Shown piece by piece: positions 1 to 5,475 of a stretch of DNA of 9,082 nucleotides. The DNA comes from UBA1049 sp964525815. GTDB taxonomy: Bacteria; Bacillota; Clostridia; Oscillospirales; CAG-382. The number at the start of each line of letters is the position of its first letter. Position 1 is the stretch's first letter. A program made the position numbers and the translations under genes. The notes beneath the pieces are model-generated. The model was not told the DNA's origin, ran no database searches, and saw only the letters and a program-made list of their open reading frames with translations. The stretch covers positions 1-9,082 of the forward strand of contig CAZGJQ010000080.1 in NCBI GenBank assembly GCA_964525815.1, read 5' to 3'.

Positions 1-210
1 CTGAAGCAGGTTAAGACCAACCTGCCCAGATCCTCAATAATATCTCTTATTTACGGCTATATGTCTAAGGACACTCTAAATATCAGCACCGGTTCCGTTC
101 CCGCAAGCGGAACCTACAGCCTTGTAAGATATAATGGAATGTCTGTAATAAGACTTGATTTCCAAAAAAATATCGATATTATACACGAAAGGATTTACGG
201 CAAAGAATAG
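1..210 (+). CDS. C-terminal fragment of a probable LCP (LytR-CpsA-Psr) family protein
   Basis: The window begins inside this reading frame. Frame 1 is open from base 1 and gives 69 residues before TAG at 208-210. The visible tail contains NLPRSSIISLIYGYMSK, a short strand-rich stretch, then VPASGTYSLVRYNGMSVIRL, and ends with DFQKNIDIIHERIYGKE. The pattern 'P-x-x-GTY... G-M-x-V-(I/L)... D-x-x-KNI-x-x-(L/I)H-x-x-IYG' resembles the C-terminal end of LCP phosphotransferases, which attach wall teichoic acid or other glycopolymers to peptidoglycan on the outer face of the membrane. The catalytic core with its arginines and the N-terminal membrane anchor would lie upstream, outside the window, so the assignment rests on the tail alone. 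The gene is followed at once by an intrinsic terminator, so it ends its transcription unit. Confidence 0.55.
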   Translation: MKQVKTNLPRSSIISLIYGYMSKDTLNISTGSVPASGTYSLVRYNGMSVIRLDFQKNIDIIHERIYGKE

Positions 211-232
211 CTTATACTCAAGTATTAAAGCG

Positions 233-263
233 GTGCGCTGTTAACAGCGCACTCTATTTTTTT
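233..263 (+). terminator. Rho-independent terminator after the LCP-like gene
   Basis: A perfect 8-bp stem GTGCGCTG (233-240) / CAGCGCAC (245-252) closes a TTAA loop. It is followed by TCTATTTTTTT (253-263). The stem starts 22 nt after the stop codon of the preceding gene. Stem, small loop and T-run match the classical intrinsic terminator, and it separates that gene from the DUF3343-desulfurase pair. Confidence 0.9.
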
Positions 264-271
264 GCCAAGCA

Positions 272-277
272 TATAAT
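272..277 (+). promoter_or_regulatory. Possible -10 element for the DUF3343-desulfurase pair
   Basis: A perfect TATAAT lies just after the terminator and about 37 nt before the preferred start of the next gene. No convincing -35 hexamer is visible at 16-18 nt upstream, where the sequence is occupied by the terminator hairpin. The call is therefore weak. It fits the need for a new promoter after the terminator. Confidence 0.3.
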
Positions 278-313
278 TAATAGAGGAGTTATACAGAAAG
301 GATGCATATTCGG

Positions 314-532
314 ATGAATATAATACTTGTTCTCTCCTCTATAACCTACGCCTTAAAGGCGCAGGAATTGCTGAAAAAAGAAGGTATATACGCATCGTTG
401 ACCCGCTCCCCCGCCGTAAAGTCGGTGCGGGGCTGCGGCTACGGAATAATGGTTCCGGCTCACTGCGAAGGTCGAGCGAGACATATAATGCAAACCGCCG
501 GAATAAAAATACTCGGCTCGGTAACCGAATAA
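314..532 (+). CDS. DUF3343 family protein (putative Se/S carrier-like)
   Basis: This encodes a small protein of 72 residues, MNIILVLSSITYALKAQELL onward, with the beta-alpha-beta pattern of DUF3343 (PF11823, named putative Se/S carrier protein-like). The family signature is a conserved Cys-Gly after a Pro/Ser-rich strand, seen here as SVRGCGYGI. That cysteine is the likely carrier or ligand residue. An in-frame ATG at 302 would add four residues (MHIR), but it directly abuts AGAAAGG (295-301). The ATG at 314 sits 12 nt after this site, matching the 11-nt gap after GAAAGG in the next gene, and the family normally starts right before the first beta strand. I therefore prefer 314. The stop lies 36 nt before the cysteine desulfurase gene, a pairing seen in other Firmicutes. 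The biochemical role is unproven: sulfur or selenium delivery is inferred from the family name and the neighbour. Confidence 0.8.
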   Translation: MNIILVLSSITYALKAQELLKKEGIYASLTRSPAVKSVRGCGYGIMVPAHCEGRARHIMQTAGIKILGSVTE

Positions 533-568
533 AAAATCTCCAAACACCAACGAAAGGTACATGCCGAT

Positions 569-1687
569 ATGATATACTTTGATAACGCCGCAACCGGATT
601 CCCCAAGAGCGAGCATGTATTCGAAGCGATGAGACACGCTTTTTTCGAATGCGGTAACGCAGGAAGGAGCGGTCATTCTCTTGCGGAGGAAGGAGCACGG
701 CTGATTTTTGATTGCCGTAAAGCGGCTGGCAGTCTTTTCGGCTGCGAGCCGGAGCAGGTTGTTCTGACAAAAAATGCAACCGAAGCGTTGAATATTGCCG
801 TAAAGGGTTTATACAAGCCGGGTAAAAAGAACGAGATTCTGATTTCCTCGCTTGAGCATAATTCGGTATTGCGCCCCGTTCACAAGCTCAGCCTGAGCGG
901 TAAGGTGAAAATCAAGCAATTTGAGGTTGATTTATACGATGACGACAAAACGATTAATAACTTTTATGAACAAATAAGCAATAAAACCTCGATGGTGGTT
1001 TGCCTTCATGCCTCCAATGTCTGCGGAAGGAAGCTCCCTATAAAAAGGCTCTCCGAAATCGCTAAGGAGTTTGGAGCAGTATTTATTCTCGACGCAGCTC
1101 AAACCGCAGGATATATCCCTTTATCCTGCGAGGAGCTTGAGGTTGACATAATGTGCATTCCCGGTCATAAGGGTCTCTGCGGTCCGATGGGAACCGGACT
1201 TATGGTTGTTAACCAAAAAAGTAATCTTACCTTTGAAACCATAATGGAAGGGGGGAGCGGAGTCAGCTCCTTTGACAAGGGTATGCCCGCCTTCCTGCCC
1301 GAGCGGCTGGAATACGGGACACAGAATATATGCGGATATGCGGGGCTTGCAGCGGCTGTAAGCGAGCATTCTTATCCAATCGGTCTTACTGAGATTTTTT
1401 CTTATTTACTGGAGGAAATCAGTAAACGGGAGGATATAACCCTGCACGGCGCACCACAGGGAAATATCACGGATTATACTCCGGTTCTGTTATTCAACAA
1501 GAAGGGAGTATCCTGCGAACAGGTTGCCGCCCGGCTTAACGAAAACAAAATTGCCGTAAGAGCAGGCTATCATTGCTCTCCGCTCGCTCATGCCTCTCTC
1601 GGGACAAAAAAAACAGGCGGTGTTCGAATCAGTCTCGGAAGCGCAAACACCACGGAGGAAATAGATTATTTTCTTAATGCTTTATGA
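569..1687 (+). CDS. Cysteine desulfurase family protein (class V aminotransferase, PLP enzyme)
   Basis: The 372-residue product is full length for the NifS/SufS/CsdB superfamily. Visible landmarks are the N-terminal YFDNAATGFPK, EHNS with the PLP-stacking His97, the phosphate/pyridine contact LDAAQTAG (Asp175, Gln178), the Schiff-base motif GHKGLCGPMGTG (Lys201), and the C-terminal RAGYHCSPLAH loop with the predicted persulfide-forming Cys336. The overall pattern fits the EF2568-like subgroup (TIGR01977), whose members are predicted cysteine desulfurases or selenocysteine lyases. Such an enzyme would remove sulfur (or selenium) from cysteine or selenocysteine, giving alanine and an enzyme-bound persulfide. 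The start is set by GAAAGG (552-557), 11 nt upstream; an ATG at 561 runs into a stop after two more codons. The upstream DUF3343 gene is probably cotranscribed and may encode the acceptor. No selD, selA, yedE or yedF gene lies in the window, so the selenium link is only an inference. The last 6 nt overlap the convergent flavoprotein gene. Confidence 0.92.
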   Translation: MIYFDNAATGFPKSEHVFEAMRHAFFECGNAGRSGHSLAEEGARLIFDCRKAAGSLFGCEPEQVVLTKNATEALNIAVKGLYKPGKKNEILISSLEHNSVLRPVHKLSLSGKVKIKQFEVDLYDDDKTINNFYEQISNKTSMVVCLHASNVCGRKLPIKRLSEIAKEFGAVFILDAAQTAGYIPLSCEELEVDIMCIPGHKGLCGPMGTGLMVVNQKSNLTFETIMEGGSGVSSFDKGMPAFLPERLEYGTQNICGYAGLAAAVSEHSYPIGLTEIFSYLLEEISKREDITLHGAPQGNITDYTPVLLFNKKGVSCEQVAARLNENKIAVRAGYHCSPLAHASLGTKKTGGVRISLGSANTTEEIDYFLNAL

Positions 1688-2923
1688 GCTCTGCCCTGCT
1701 ACAAAACCCGTGGAAAAGGCTATTTGCAGATTATAGCCGCCCGTATAGGCATCAACATCAATAATTTCGCCGGCAAAGAACAACCCTTTTATAAGCTTGG
1801 ATTGCATGGATGAGGGGTTTATCTCCCGCACATCAACCCCCCCGCTCGTTATTATAGCTTCGGTAATCGGGCGGGTTCCCGTAACGGTCAGCGGGATTCC
1901 TTTTAACAACGAAACGAATTCTCTTCGCTGCTCCCTTGTTATTTCGTTGACCTTTTTGTCCGGGTCTATTCCGGACAGGCTCACTACGGGTGCGATTATC
2001 TTCTGCGGCAGAAGAGCGGACAAGCTGTTGATAAAATCCTTGTTTTTATTATCCTCAAAGTCCCGAAGAATTCGTTTGTCCAGTCTTTCGTTGTCCAGTC
2101 CAGGCTTCATATCAATACGCATTTCGTAAGGAAAATCGGAGTTAAGATGAGCGGAGGCGGACAGTATTATAGGACCGGAAACCCCGTAATGGGTAAACAG
2201 CAGCTCCCCCGTCTCGGAATAAATCTCGTTTCCGTCCTTATCAAAAAAAGAAGCTCTTACATTCCTAAGGGACAGCCCCATACACTCGGAGCAAAGGCTC
2301 TCCTTTACCAAAAGAGGCACAAGGGAGGGCTTAAGCTCGGTTACGGTATGACCAAGTTCGGCAGCCATTCTGTATCCGTCCCCTGTCGAACCGGTCAGAG
2401 GATAGCTTGCGCCGCCGGTGGCAAGGATTACGGAATCACAGGAAACAGAGCAGTCATCGCTGCTCTGCTTTAGGGTTACTCCTACCACTCTGCCCTCCTC
2501 TGCTTGAATTTTTTTTACTTCTCCCCGCAATATATGCACACCTGCGCCTTTACAGCCGTTTTCAAGACAACGGGTAACATCCTTTGCCCTGTCGCTGACT
2601 GGAAACACCCGCCTGCCCTGCTCGGTTTTTACGGGTACTCCTCTGCTCTGAAAAAATGCCTTTGTATCGGCGGGTGAAAAAACGGTCAACGCCTTATACA
2701 AAAAACGGGGGTTGACCGTTACATTTTCCAAAAAATCGCTCAACTCACAATCATTGGTTATATTGCACCTGCCTTTTCCCGTGATGTTGAGCTTTTTTCC
2801 GCAGAATTTATTCTTTTCTATTATGGTTACCCTTCTTCCGCATTCGGCTGCGGTAAGCGCCGCCATAAGCCCCGAGGCTCCGCCTCCTATCACACAAACA
2901 TCACACTCATTTATCCTTGTCAT
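1682..2923 (-). CDS. NAD(P)/FAD-dependent oxidoreductase, HI0933/YhiN family flavoprotein
   Basis: The product is 413 residues, typical for the family. It begins with a Rossmann FAD-binding strand, DVCVIGGGASGLMAA (8-22), with IIEKN (34-38) supplying the ribose-binding Glu. The family hallmark CGKKLNITGKGRCNITN (41-57) follows, then ATGGASYPLTGSTGDGY (168-184). The C-terminal FAD segment is TSGGVDVREI (359-368) plus GLFFAGEIIDVDAYTGGYNLQ (380-400). Family members have been described under names such as aminoacetone oxidase-like and BaiN-type bile-acid reductase, but the substrate here cannot be read from sequence. The reading frame extends upstream to 3007, but ATG 2923 has a strong site, GGAGGAG (2934-2940), 10 nt away and sits right before the Rossmann strand. 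That start overlaps the end of the upstream regulator gene by 17 nt, so the two are probably translationally coupled. It is the last gene of the four-gene leftward operon and runs 6 nt into the convergent desulfurase gene. Confidence 0.92.
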   Translation of the reverse strand: MTRINECDVCVIGGGASGLMAALTAAECGRRVTIIEKNKFCGKKLNITGKGRCNITNDCELSDFLENVTVNPRFLYKALTVFSPADTKAFFQSRGVPVKTEQGRRVFPVSDRAKDVTRCLENGCKGAGVHILRGEVKKIQAEEGRVVGVTLKQSSDDCSVSCDSVILATGGASYPLTGSTGDGYRMAAELGHTVTELKPSLVPLLVKESLCSECMGLSLRNVRASFFDKDGNEIYSETGELLFTHYGVSGPIILSASAHLNSDFPYEMRIDMKPGLDNERLDKRILRDFEDNKNKDFINSLSALLPQKIIAPVVSLSGIDPDKKVNEITREQRREFVSLLKGIPLTVTGTRPITEAIITSGGVDVREINPSSMQSKLIKGLFFAGEIIDVDAYTGGYNLQIAFSTGFVAGQSS

Positions 2924-3773
2924 ATATATTGTACTCCTCCCAGATATCCTCCAGCTTGGCAAAGCTCTCGGATATCTCGGTCTTTCTTCGCTGACCGATA
3001 GCGGCAATAATTGCGTTTATCAGAGCAAGAGGTGCCACCAACGAATCAACAAAGGAGTCTGTGTCGTTACTGGCAAAGAGCACTCTGTCCGCAAGCTCTA
3101 CCAGCGGGGATTGTCTGCTGTCCGTAACGGCAATTATTTGCGCACCTTGTTTTTTCGCAAAGTCCAGCGAATCCACCGTCCGCTTAGAATACCTCGGAAA
3201 GGAAATTCCGACCACAATGTCCCCCTTTTTCACCCTGATGAGCTGCTCGAAAATATCGCTCCCTCCCGTATTCAAAACCAGTCTTACATTATCGAGGATA
3301 AGAGATAAATAAAAGTTAAAAAACGCCGCCAGAGAGGTAGAGGAGCGTGTTCCTACAATATATATTCTTTCCGCAGACAGCAGCATATCGATTATTTCTC
3401 TGAAATAGCTCTCGTCGGTTGCGGTGAGTGTTTTTTTTAGGTTCTCAATATCAGCGGTAAAGCTACCGGCAAGCACATTATCGCCTATCCGCTCCTCAGC
3501 GACCTTAAAGCGCTGAACGGAGGTAAGCTTATTCTTTATTAGATTCTTCAGTGCCGCCTGGAGCTTGGGATAGCCCTCATACCCTAATTCAATCGCATAA
3601 CGAACCACTGTCGCCTCACTCACTCCCGCGGCTTCACTCAGCTTCTGTGCGGTCATATAGGAAGCGGATACATAGTTTTCAAGTAAATATCGGCTGATCT
3701 TTTTTTGACTCTTTGACGAAGTCTCCATGCTGCTTTCTATTAAATCAAGCACATTCCGTTCCTTGGTCTGCAT
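2907..3773 (-). CDS. MurR/RpiR family transcriptional regulator (HTH + SIS domain)
   Basis: The 288-residue product has the two-domain layout of RpiR regulators. Residues 1-80 form the HTH_6 domain, with the recognition region MTAQKLSEAAGVSEATVVRY followed by ELGYEGYPKLQ, the usual '(L/F)GY-x-G(F/Y)-x-x-(L/F)' pattern. Residues about 125-262 form a SIS sugar-phosphate-binding domain: RIYIVGTRSS, GDIVVGISFPRYSKRTV, AQIIAVTDSRQSPL. The family senses phosphosugars or related metabolites and represses or activates catabolic genes. The start is taken at ATG 3773, because GGAGG (3785-3789) lies 11 nt upstream. A longer reading from a GTG at 3791 would swallow that site. It sits 40 nt after ung and overlaps the downstream flavoprotein gene. 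No sugar-phosphate enzyme is adjacent in the operon, so its target is unknown. The GH36 gene to the right is the only sugar gene in the window, and a link between the two would be a guess. Confidence 0.9.
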   Translation of the reverse strand: MQTKERNVLDLIESSMETSSKSQKKISRYLLENYVSASYMTAQKLSEAAGVSEATVVRYAIELGYEGYPKLQAALKNLIKNKLTSVQRFKVAEERIGDNVLAGSFTADIENLKKTLTATDESYFREIIDMLLSAERIYIVGTRSSTSLAAFFNFYLSLILDNVRLVLNTGGSDIFEQLIRVKKGDIVVGISFPRYSKRTVDSLDFAKKQGAQIIAVTDSRQSPLVELADRVLFASNDTDSFVDSLVAPLALINAIIAAIGQRRKTEISESFAKLEDIWEEYNIYDKDK

Positions 3774-3813
3774 AAAAAACAAAACCTCCACGCCCCGTAA
3801 GGCACCTAATGTA

Positions 3814-4479
3814 TTATGTATTCAAATTCCAGTCTATATCCTCGCCCAGCAGCTTATTGCAAAGGGAAAAATGCTTGCATCCGAAAAAACCGTTATATGC
3901 GGAGAGCGGACTAGGATGAGCCGCCGGCAATATGTGATGTCGGGGGTTGGTTATAAGTGCCGCCTTTGCCTTTGCATATCCGCCCCAGAGCAAAAAGCAT
4001 ATGGGCTTTTTCCTGTCGTTGAGCAGCTCAATCGCTCTATCCGTAAACAGCTCCCAGCCCTTTCTAGCATGACTGCCTGCCTGCCCTTCCCGCACCGTAA
4101 GCACAGCGTTGAGCAGCAAAACGCCGTTTTTTGCCCATTTGGTGAGCTCCCCGCTCTCCGGCGAAGCAAATCCGAGATCGTTATGCAGCTCCTTAAATAT
4201 ATTCACCAGTGAGGGCGGCTTGGCTATACCCTTTTTAACCGAAAAGCATAGCCCGTGCGCCTGACCTTTTCCGTGATACGGGTCCTGACCTATAATGACA
4301 GCCTTGACATCGCTGTAATCCGTGTATTTGAATGCATTGAATATATCGTGCATATCCGGGTATACACTATATTTACCGCAGGTATACTCCTGCTTTAAAA
4401 AACACCGCAGCTCTTTATAATAATCCTTTTCGAACTCGCTCCCCAAGAGCTCATCCCATTCGTTACCGAACCTAAGCAT
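3814..4479 (-). CDS. ung: Uracil-DNA glycosylase, family 1
   Basis: The 221-residue product is standard size for family 1 UDG, which cuts uracil from DNA in the cytoplasm as the first step of base excision repair. All key motifs are present: GQDPYHG (64-70) with the water-activating Asp66, KPPSLVNIF (88-96), LLLNAVLTV (121-129) with the uracil-reading Asn124, and HPSPLSAYNGFFGCKHFS (188-205) with the catalytic His188 and the minor-groove intercalation loop. The ATG at 4479 follows the upp stop codon with no gap (TAA then ATG on the minus strand). The only upstream purine tract is a weak one at the end of upp, so ung translation probably depends on ribosomes finishing upp. Product logic supports the pairing: UDG releases free uracil, which the upp product converts to UMP. 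Confidence 0.97.
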   Translation of the reverse strand: MLRFGNEWDELLGSEFEKDYYKELRCFLKQEYTCGKYSVYPDMHDIFNAFKYTDYSDVKAVIIGQDPYHGKGQAHGLCFSVKKGIAKPPSLVNIFKELHNDLGFASPESGELTKWAKNGVLLLNAVLTVREGQAGSHARKGWELFTDRAIELLNDRKKPICFLLWGGYAKAKAALITNPRHHILPAAHPSPLSAYNGFFGCKHFSLCNKLLGEDIDWNLNT

Positions 4480-5109
4480 TTATTTGGTTCCGAACAAACG
4501 GTCGCCGGCATCCCCCAATCCGGGCAGTATATATGCGTGCTCGTTTAGCTTCTCGTCCACTGCGGCGACATAAATATTAATATCAGGGTGGCTCCTGTGA
4601 ACCGTCTCAATGCCTTCGGGAGCCGCAACAAGGTTCATGAGCAGAATATCCGTACAGCCTCTTGCCTTAAGACAATCGACTGCTGCGGCCGCACTTCCGC
4701 CCGTAGCCAGCATCGGGTCGAGCAGAATTACCGTACGCTCCGCAATATCGGGGGGCATTTTAAAATAATACTCCACGGGAAGATGGGTGTCTGGGTCTCG
4801 GTATAAGCCTATATGACCGACCTTTGCGACTGGCACAATGGACAAAAAGCCGTCCACCATACCCAGTCCCGCACGCAATATGGGCACGATTGCCATTTTT
4901 TTGCCGGAAACCCTTTTGCAGACCGTTTTGCACAGCGGAGTTTCTATCTCCACCTCCTCGAGCGGCAAATCCCTTGTTATTTCATATGCCATTAGCATGG
5001 AAATCTCGCTTAATAAATCCCTGAAATCCTTTGCGCCCGTTTCCTTACATCTCATAAGCGTTAGCTTATGTGTTATCATAGGATGATCCAGTACTGTTAC
5101 GTTACCCAT
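4480..5109 (-). CDS. upp: Uracil phosphoribosyltransferase
   Basis: The 209-residue product matches the length of bacterial UPRTases, which join uracil and PRPP to give UMP and pyrophosphate in pyrimidine salvage. Diagnostic segments are the N-terminal VTVLDHPMITHKLTLMR, VPILRAGLGMVDG (75-87), the PRPP-binding loop VILLDPMLATGGSAAAAV (127-144), and the uracil-binding C-terminal YILPGLGDAGDRLFGT (193-208). ATG 5109 has a strong AAGGGG site 8-9 nt upstream on the minus strand. It is the first gene of the leftward unit upp-ung-regulator-flavoprotein, served by an extended -10 promoter near 5166-5194. I see no PyrR-type anti-antiterminator or uracil leader in its short upstream region of about 50 nt. 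Any uracil control would therefore have to act at the promoter or elsewhere. Confidence 0.97.
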   Translation of the reverse strand: MGNVTVLDHPMITHKLTLMRCKETGAKDFRDLLSEISMLMAYEITRDLPLEEVEIETPLCKTVCKRVSGKKMAIVPILRAGLGMVDGFLSIVPVAKVGHIGLYRDPDTHLPVEYYFKMPPDIAERTVILLDPMLATGGSAAAAVDCLKARGCTDILLMNLVAAPEGIETVHRSHPDINIYVAAVDEKLNEHAYILPGLGDAGDRLFGTK

Positions 5110-5165
5110 ATTTTGTACCCCTTAGATATAATTATTGCGTTTAAATTTACTCACTTATAGTGTTT

Positions 5166-5194
5166 ATTTTATCACATAAGGGAAAATAATGCAA
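5166..5194 (-). promoter_or_regulatory. Probable promoter of the upp operon
   Basis: Reading the minus strand, TTGCAT (complement of 5189-5194) is followed by exactly 17 nt and TAAAAT (complement of 5166-5171). A TGA triplet directly before the -10 (complement of 5172-5174) makes an extended -10 element, which compensates for the poor -35 (3 of 6 matches). Transcription would start near 5158-5160, leaving a leader of about 50 nt before the upp ATG at 5109. Confidence 0.6.
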
Positions 5195-5208
5195 TGTTTT
5201 GCCCTTAT
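5176..5208. repeat. Inverted repeat around the upp promoter -35 region
   Basis: ATAAGGG (5176-5182) and CCCTTAT (5202-5208) are perfect inverted copies. The pairing extends inward with AAAA (5183-5186) and TTTT (5197-5200), leaving one bulged G (5201) and a 10-base centre that contains the upp -35 hexamer. No gene reads toward it closely enough to make it an obvious terminator. A protein operator overlapping the upp promoter is the alternative. The call is positional only. Confidence 0.45.
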
Positions 5209-5250
5209 TTAATCAACTCGATATAATTTTTTACTATATCCAGTAAATAT

Positions 5251-5262
5251 TGTGCATGCACA
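5251..5262. repeat. 12-bp perfect palindrome TGTGCATGCACA between the divergent promoters
   Basis: TGTGCATGCACA is self-complementary over all 12 bases and ends 11 nt before the -35 box of the mgtE leader promoter. It is a possible operator for a dimeric regulator. It is followed by GAG and seven T residues (5266-5272), so it also looks like a very short terminator, but no plus-strand gene precedes it. Confidence 0.4.
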
Positions 5263-5273
5263 GAGTTTTTTTA

Positions 5274-5302
5274 TTGACAAAATCAGGAATTGCGGTTAAA
5301 AT
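5274..5302 (+). promoter_or_regulatory. Sigma-A promoter of the mgtE leader
   Basis: A perfect TTGACA (5274-5279), an exact 17-nt spacer and TAAAAT (5297-5302, 5 of 6 consensus bases) make this the strongest promoter match in the window. Initiation near 5308-5310 would give a leader of about 205 nt before the mgtE start at 5514. That is far longer than needed for translation, which implies a regulatory leader. Confidence 0.85.
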
Positions 5303-5362
5303 ACATATGGTTTGCAAAACAAATGGTTTTATAAACAAATTTATAAATGAGAGGTGGAAAAA

Positions 5363-5449
5363 ATGGATCCTGGAAGTAGCGGCGGCTTAAAACCTGGAGA
5401 ACGATGCGCATTTCTTTCCGGAGCTTTTTTCCGCCCGGATAACAAATAA
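5363..5449 (+). CDS. Putative 28-residue leader peptide upstream of mgtE
   Basis: This is a short open frame in the mgtE leader. The ATG at 5363 is preceded by AGAGGTGG (5350-5357), a good ribosome binding site at proper distance, and the frame closes with TAA at 5447-5449. The peptide begins MDPGSSGGLKPGERC and ends FFRPDNK. It has no signal peptide or membrane segment, and is rich in Gly and Pro with one Cys. I do not recognise it as a named family. It starts about 54 nt after the predicted transcription start and stops 64 nt before mgtE, as expected for a regulatory upstream ORF. The acid-proline pair right after Met recalls E. coli MgtL (MEPDPTP...), where Asp/Glu-Pro runs make ribosomes drop off at low Mg2+. 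That resemblance is short and functional similarity is only a hypothesis. Confidence 0.6.
   Translation: MDPGSSGGLKPGERCAFLSGAFFRPDNK
5393..5439 (+). promoter_or_regulatory. Possible attenuator with competing stems inside the leader ORF
   Basis: CC(T)GGAGA (5393-5400) can pair with TTTCCGG (5415-5421), giving a 7-bp stem with one bulged T and one G-U pair. It is followed by AGC and six T residues (5425-5430), like a weak intrinsic terminator. The right arm can instead use TCCGG (5417-5421) to pair with CCGGA (5435-5439). The two folds exclude each other, and both lie where a translating ribosome would sit. The stem is modest, so this is a candidate only. Confidence 0.3.
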
Positions 5450-5475
5450 CAAGGCGTAAAATTCAATAGGTTTTT

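Noticed and set aside
339..779. 146-codon minus-strand open frame over the DUF3343 and desulfurase start regions
   Set aside because: The product is Arg-rich and low in recognisable features, as expected from the complement of coding DNA. Both plus-strand genes beneath it have family signatures.
1608..1617. Run of eight A residues (T8 on the minus strand) as terminator of the leftward operon
   Set aside because: I could not find a GC-rich stem directly preceding the T-run on the minus strand, and the tract encodes the Lys-Lys of the desulfurase.
1718..1743. GGCTAT-N9-ATAGCC hairpin as a terminator
   Set aside because: On the plus strand no T-run follows it. On the minus strand it lies before the flavoprotein stop codon and within a conserved C-terminal motif, so the repeat is probably a by-product of the coding sequence.
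2924..3007. N-terminal extension of the flavoprotein to position 3007
   Set aside because: The added 28 residues come from the alternative frame of the regulator gene, do not match the family, and would ignore the strong GGAGGAG site placed correctly for ATG 2923.
2712..3308. 198-codon plus-strand open frame across the flavoprotein and regulator genes
   Set aside because: It is antisense to two well-supported genes with intact family motifs, and its product shows no recognisable domain.
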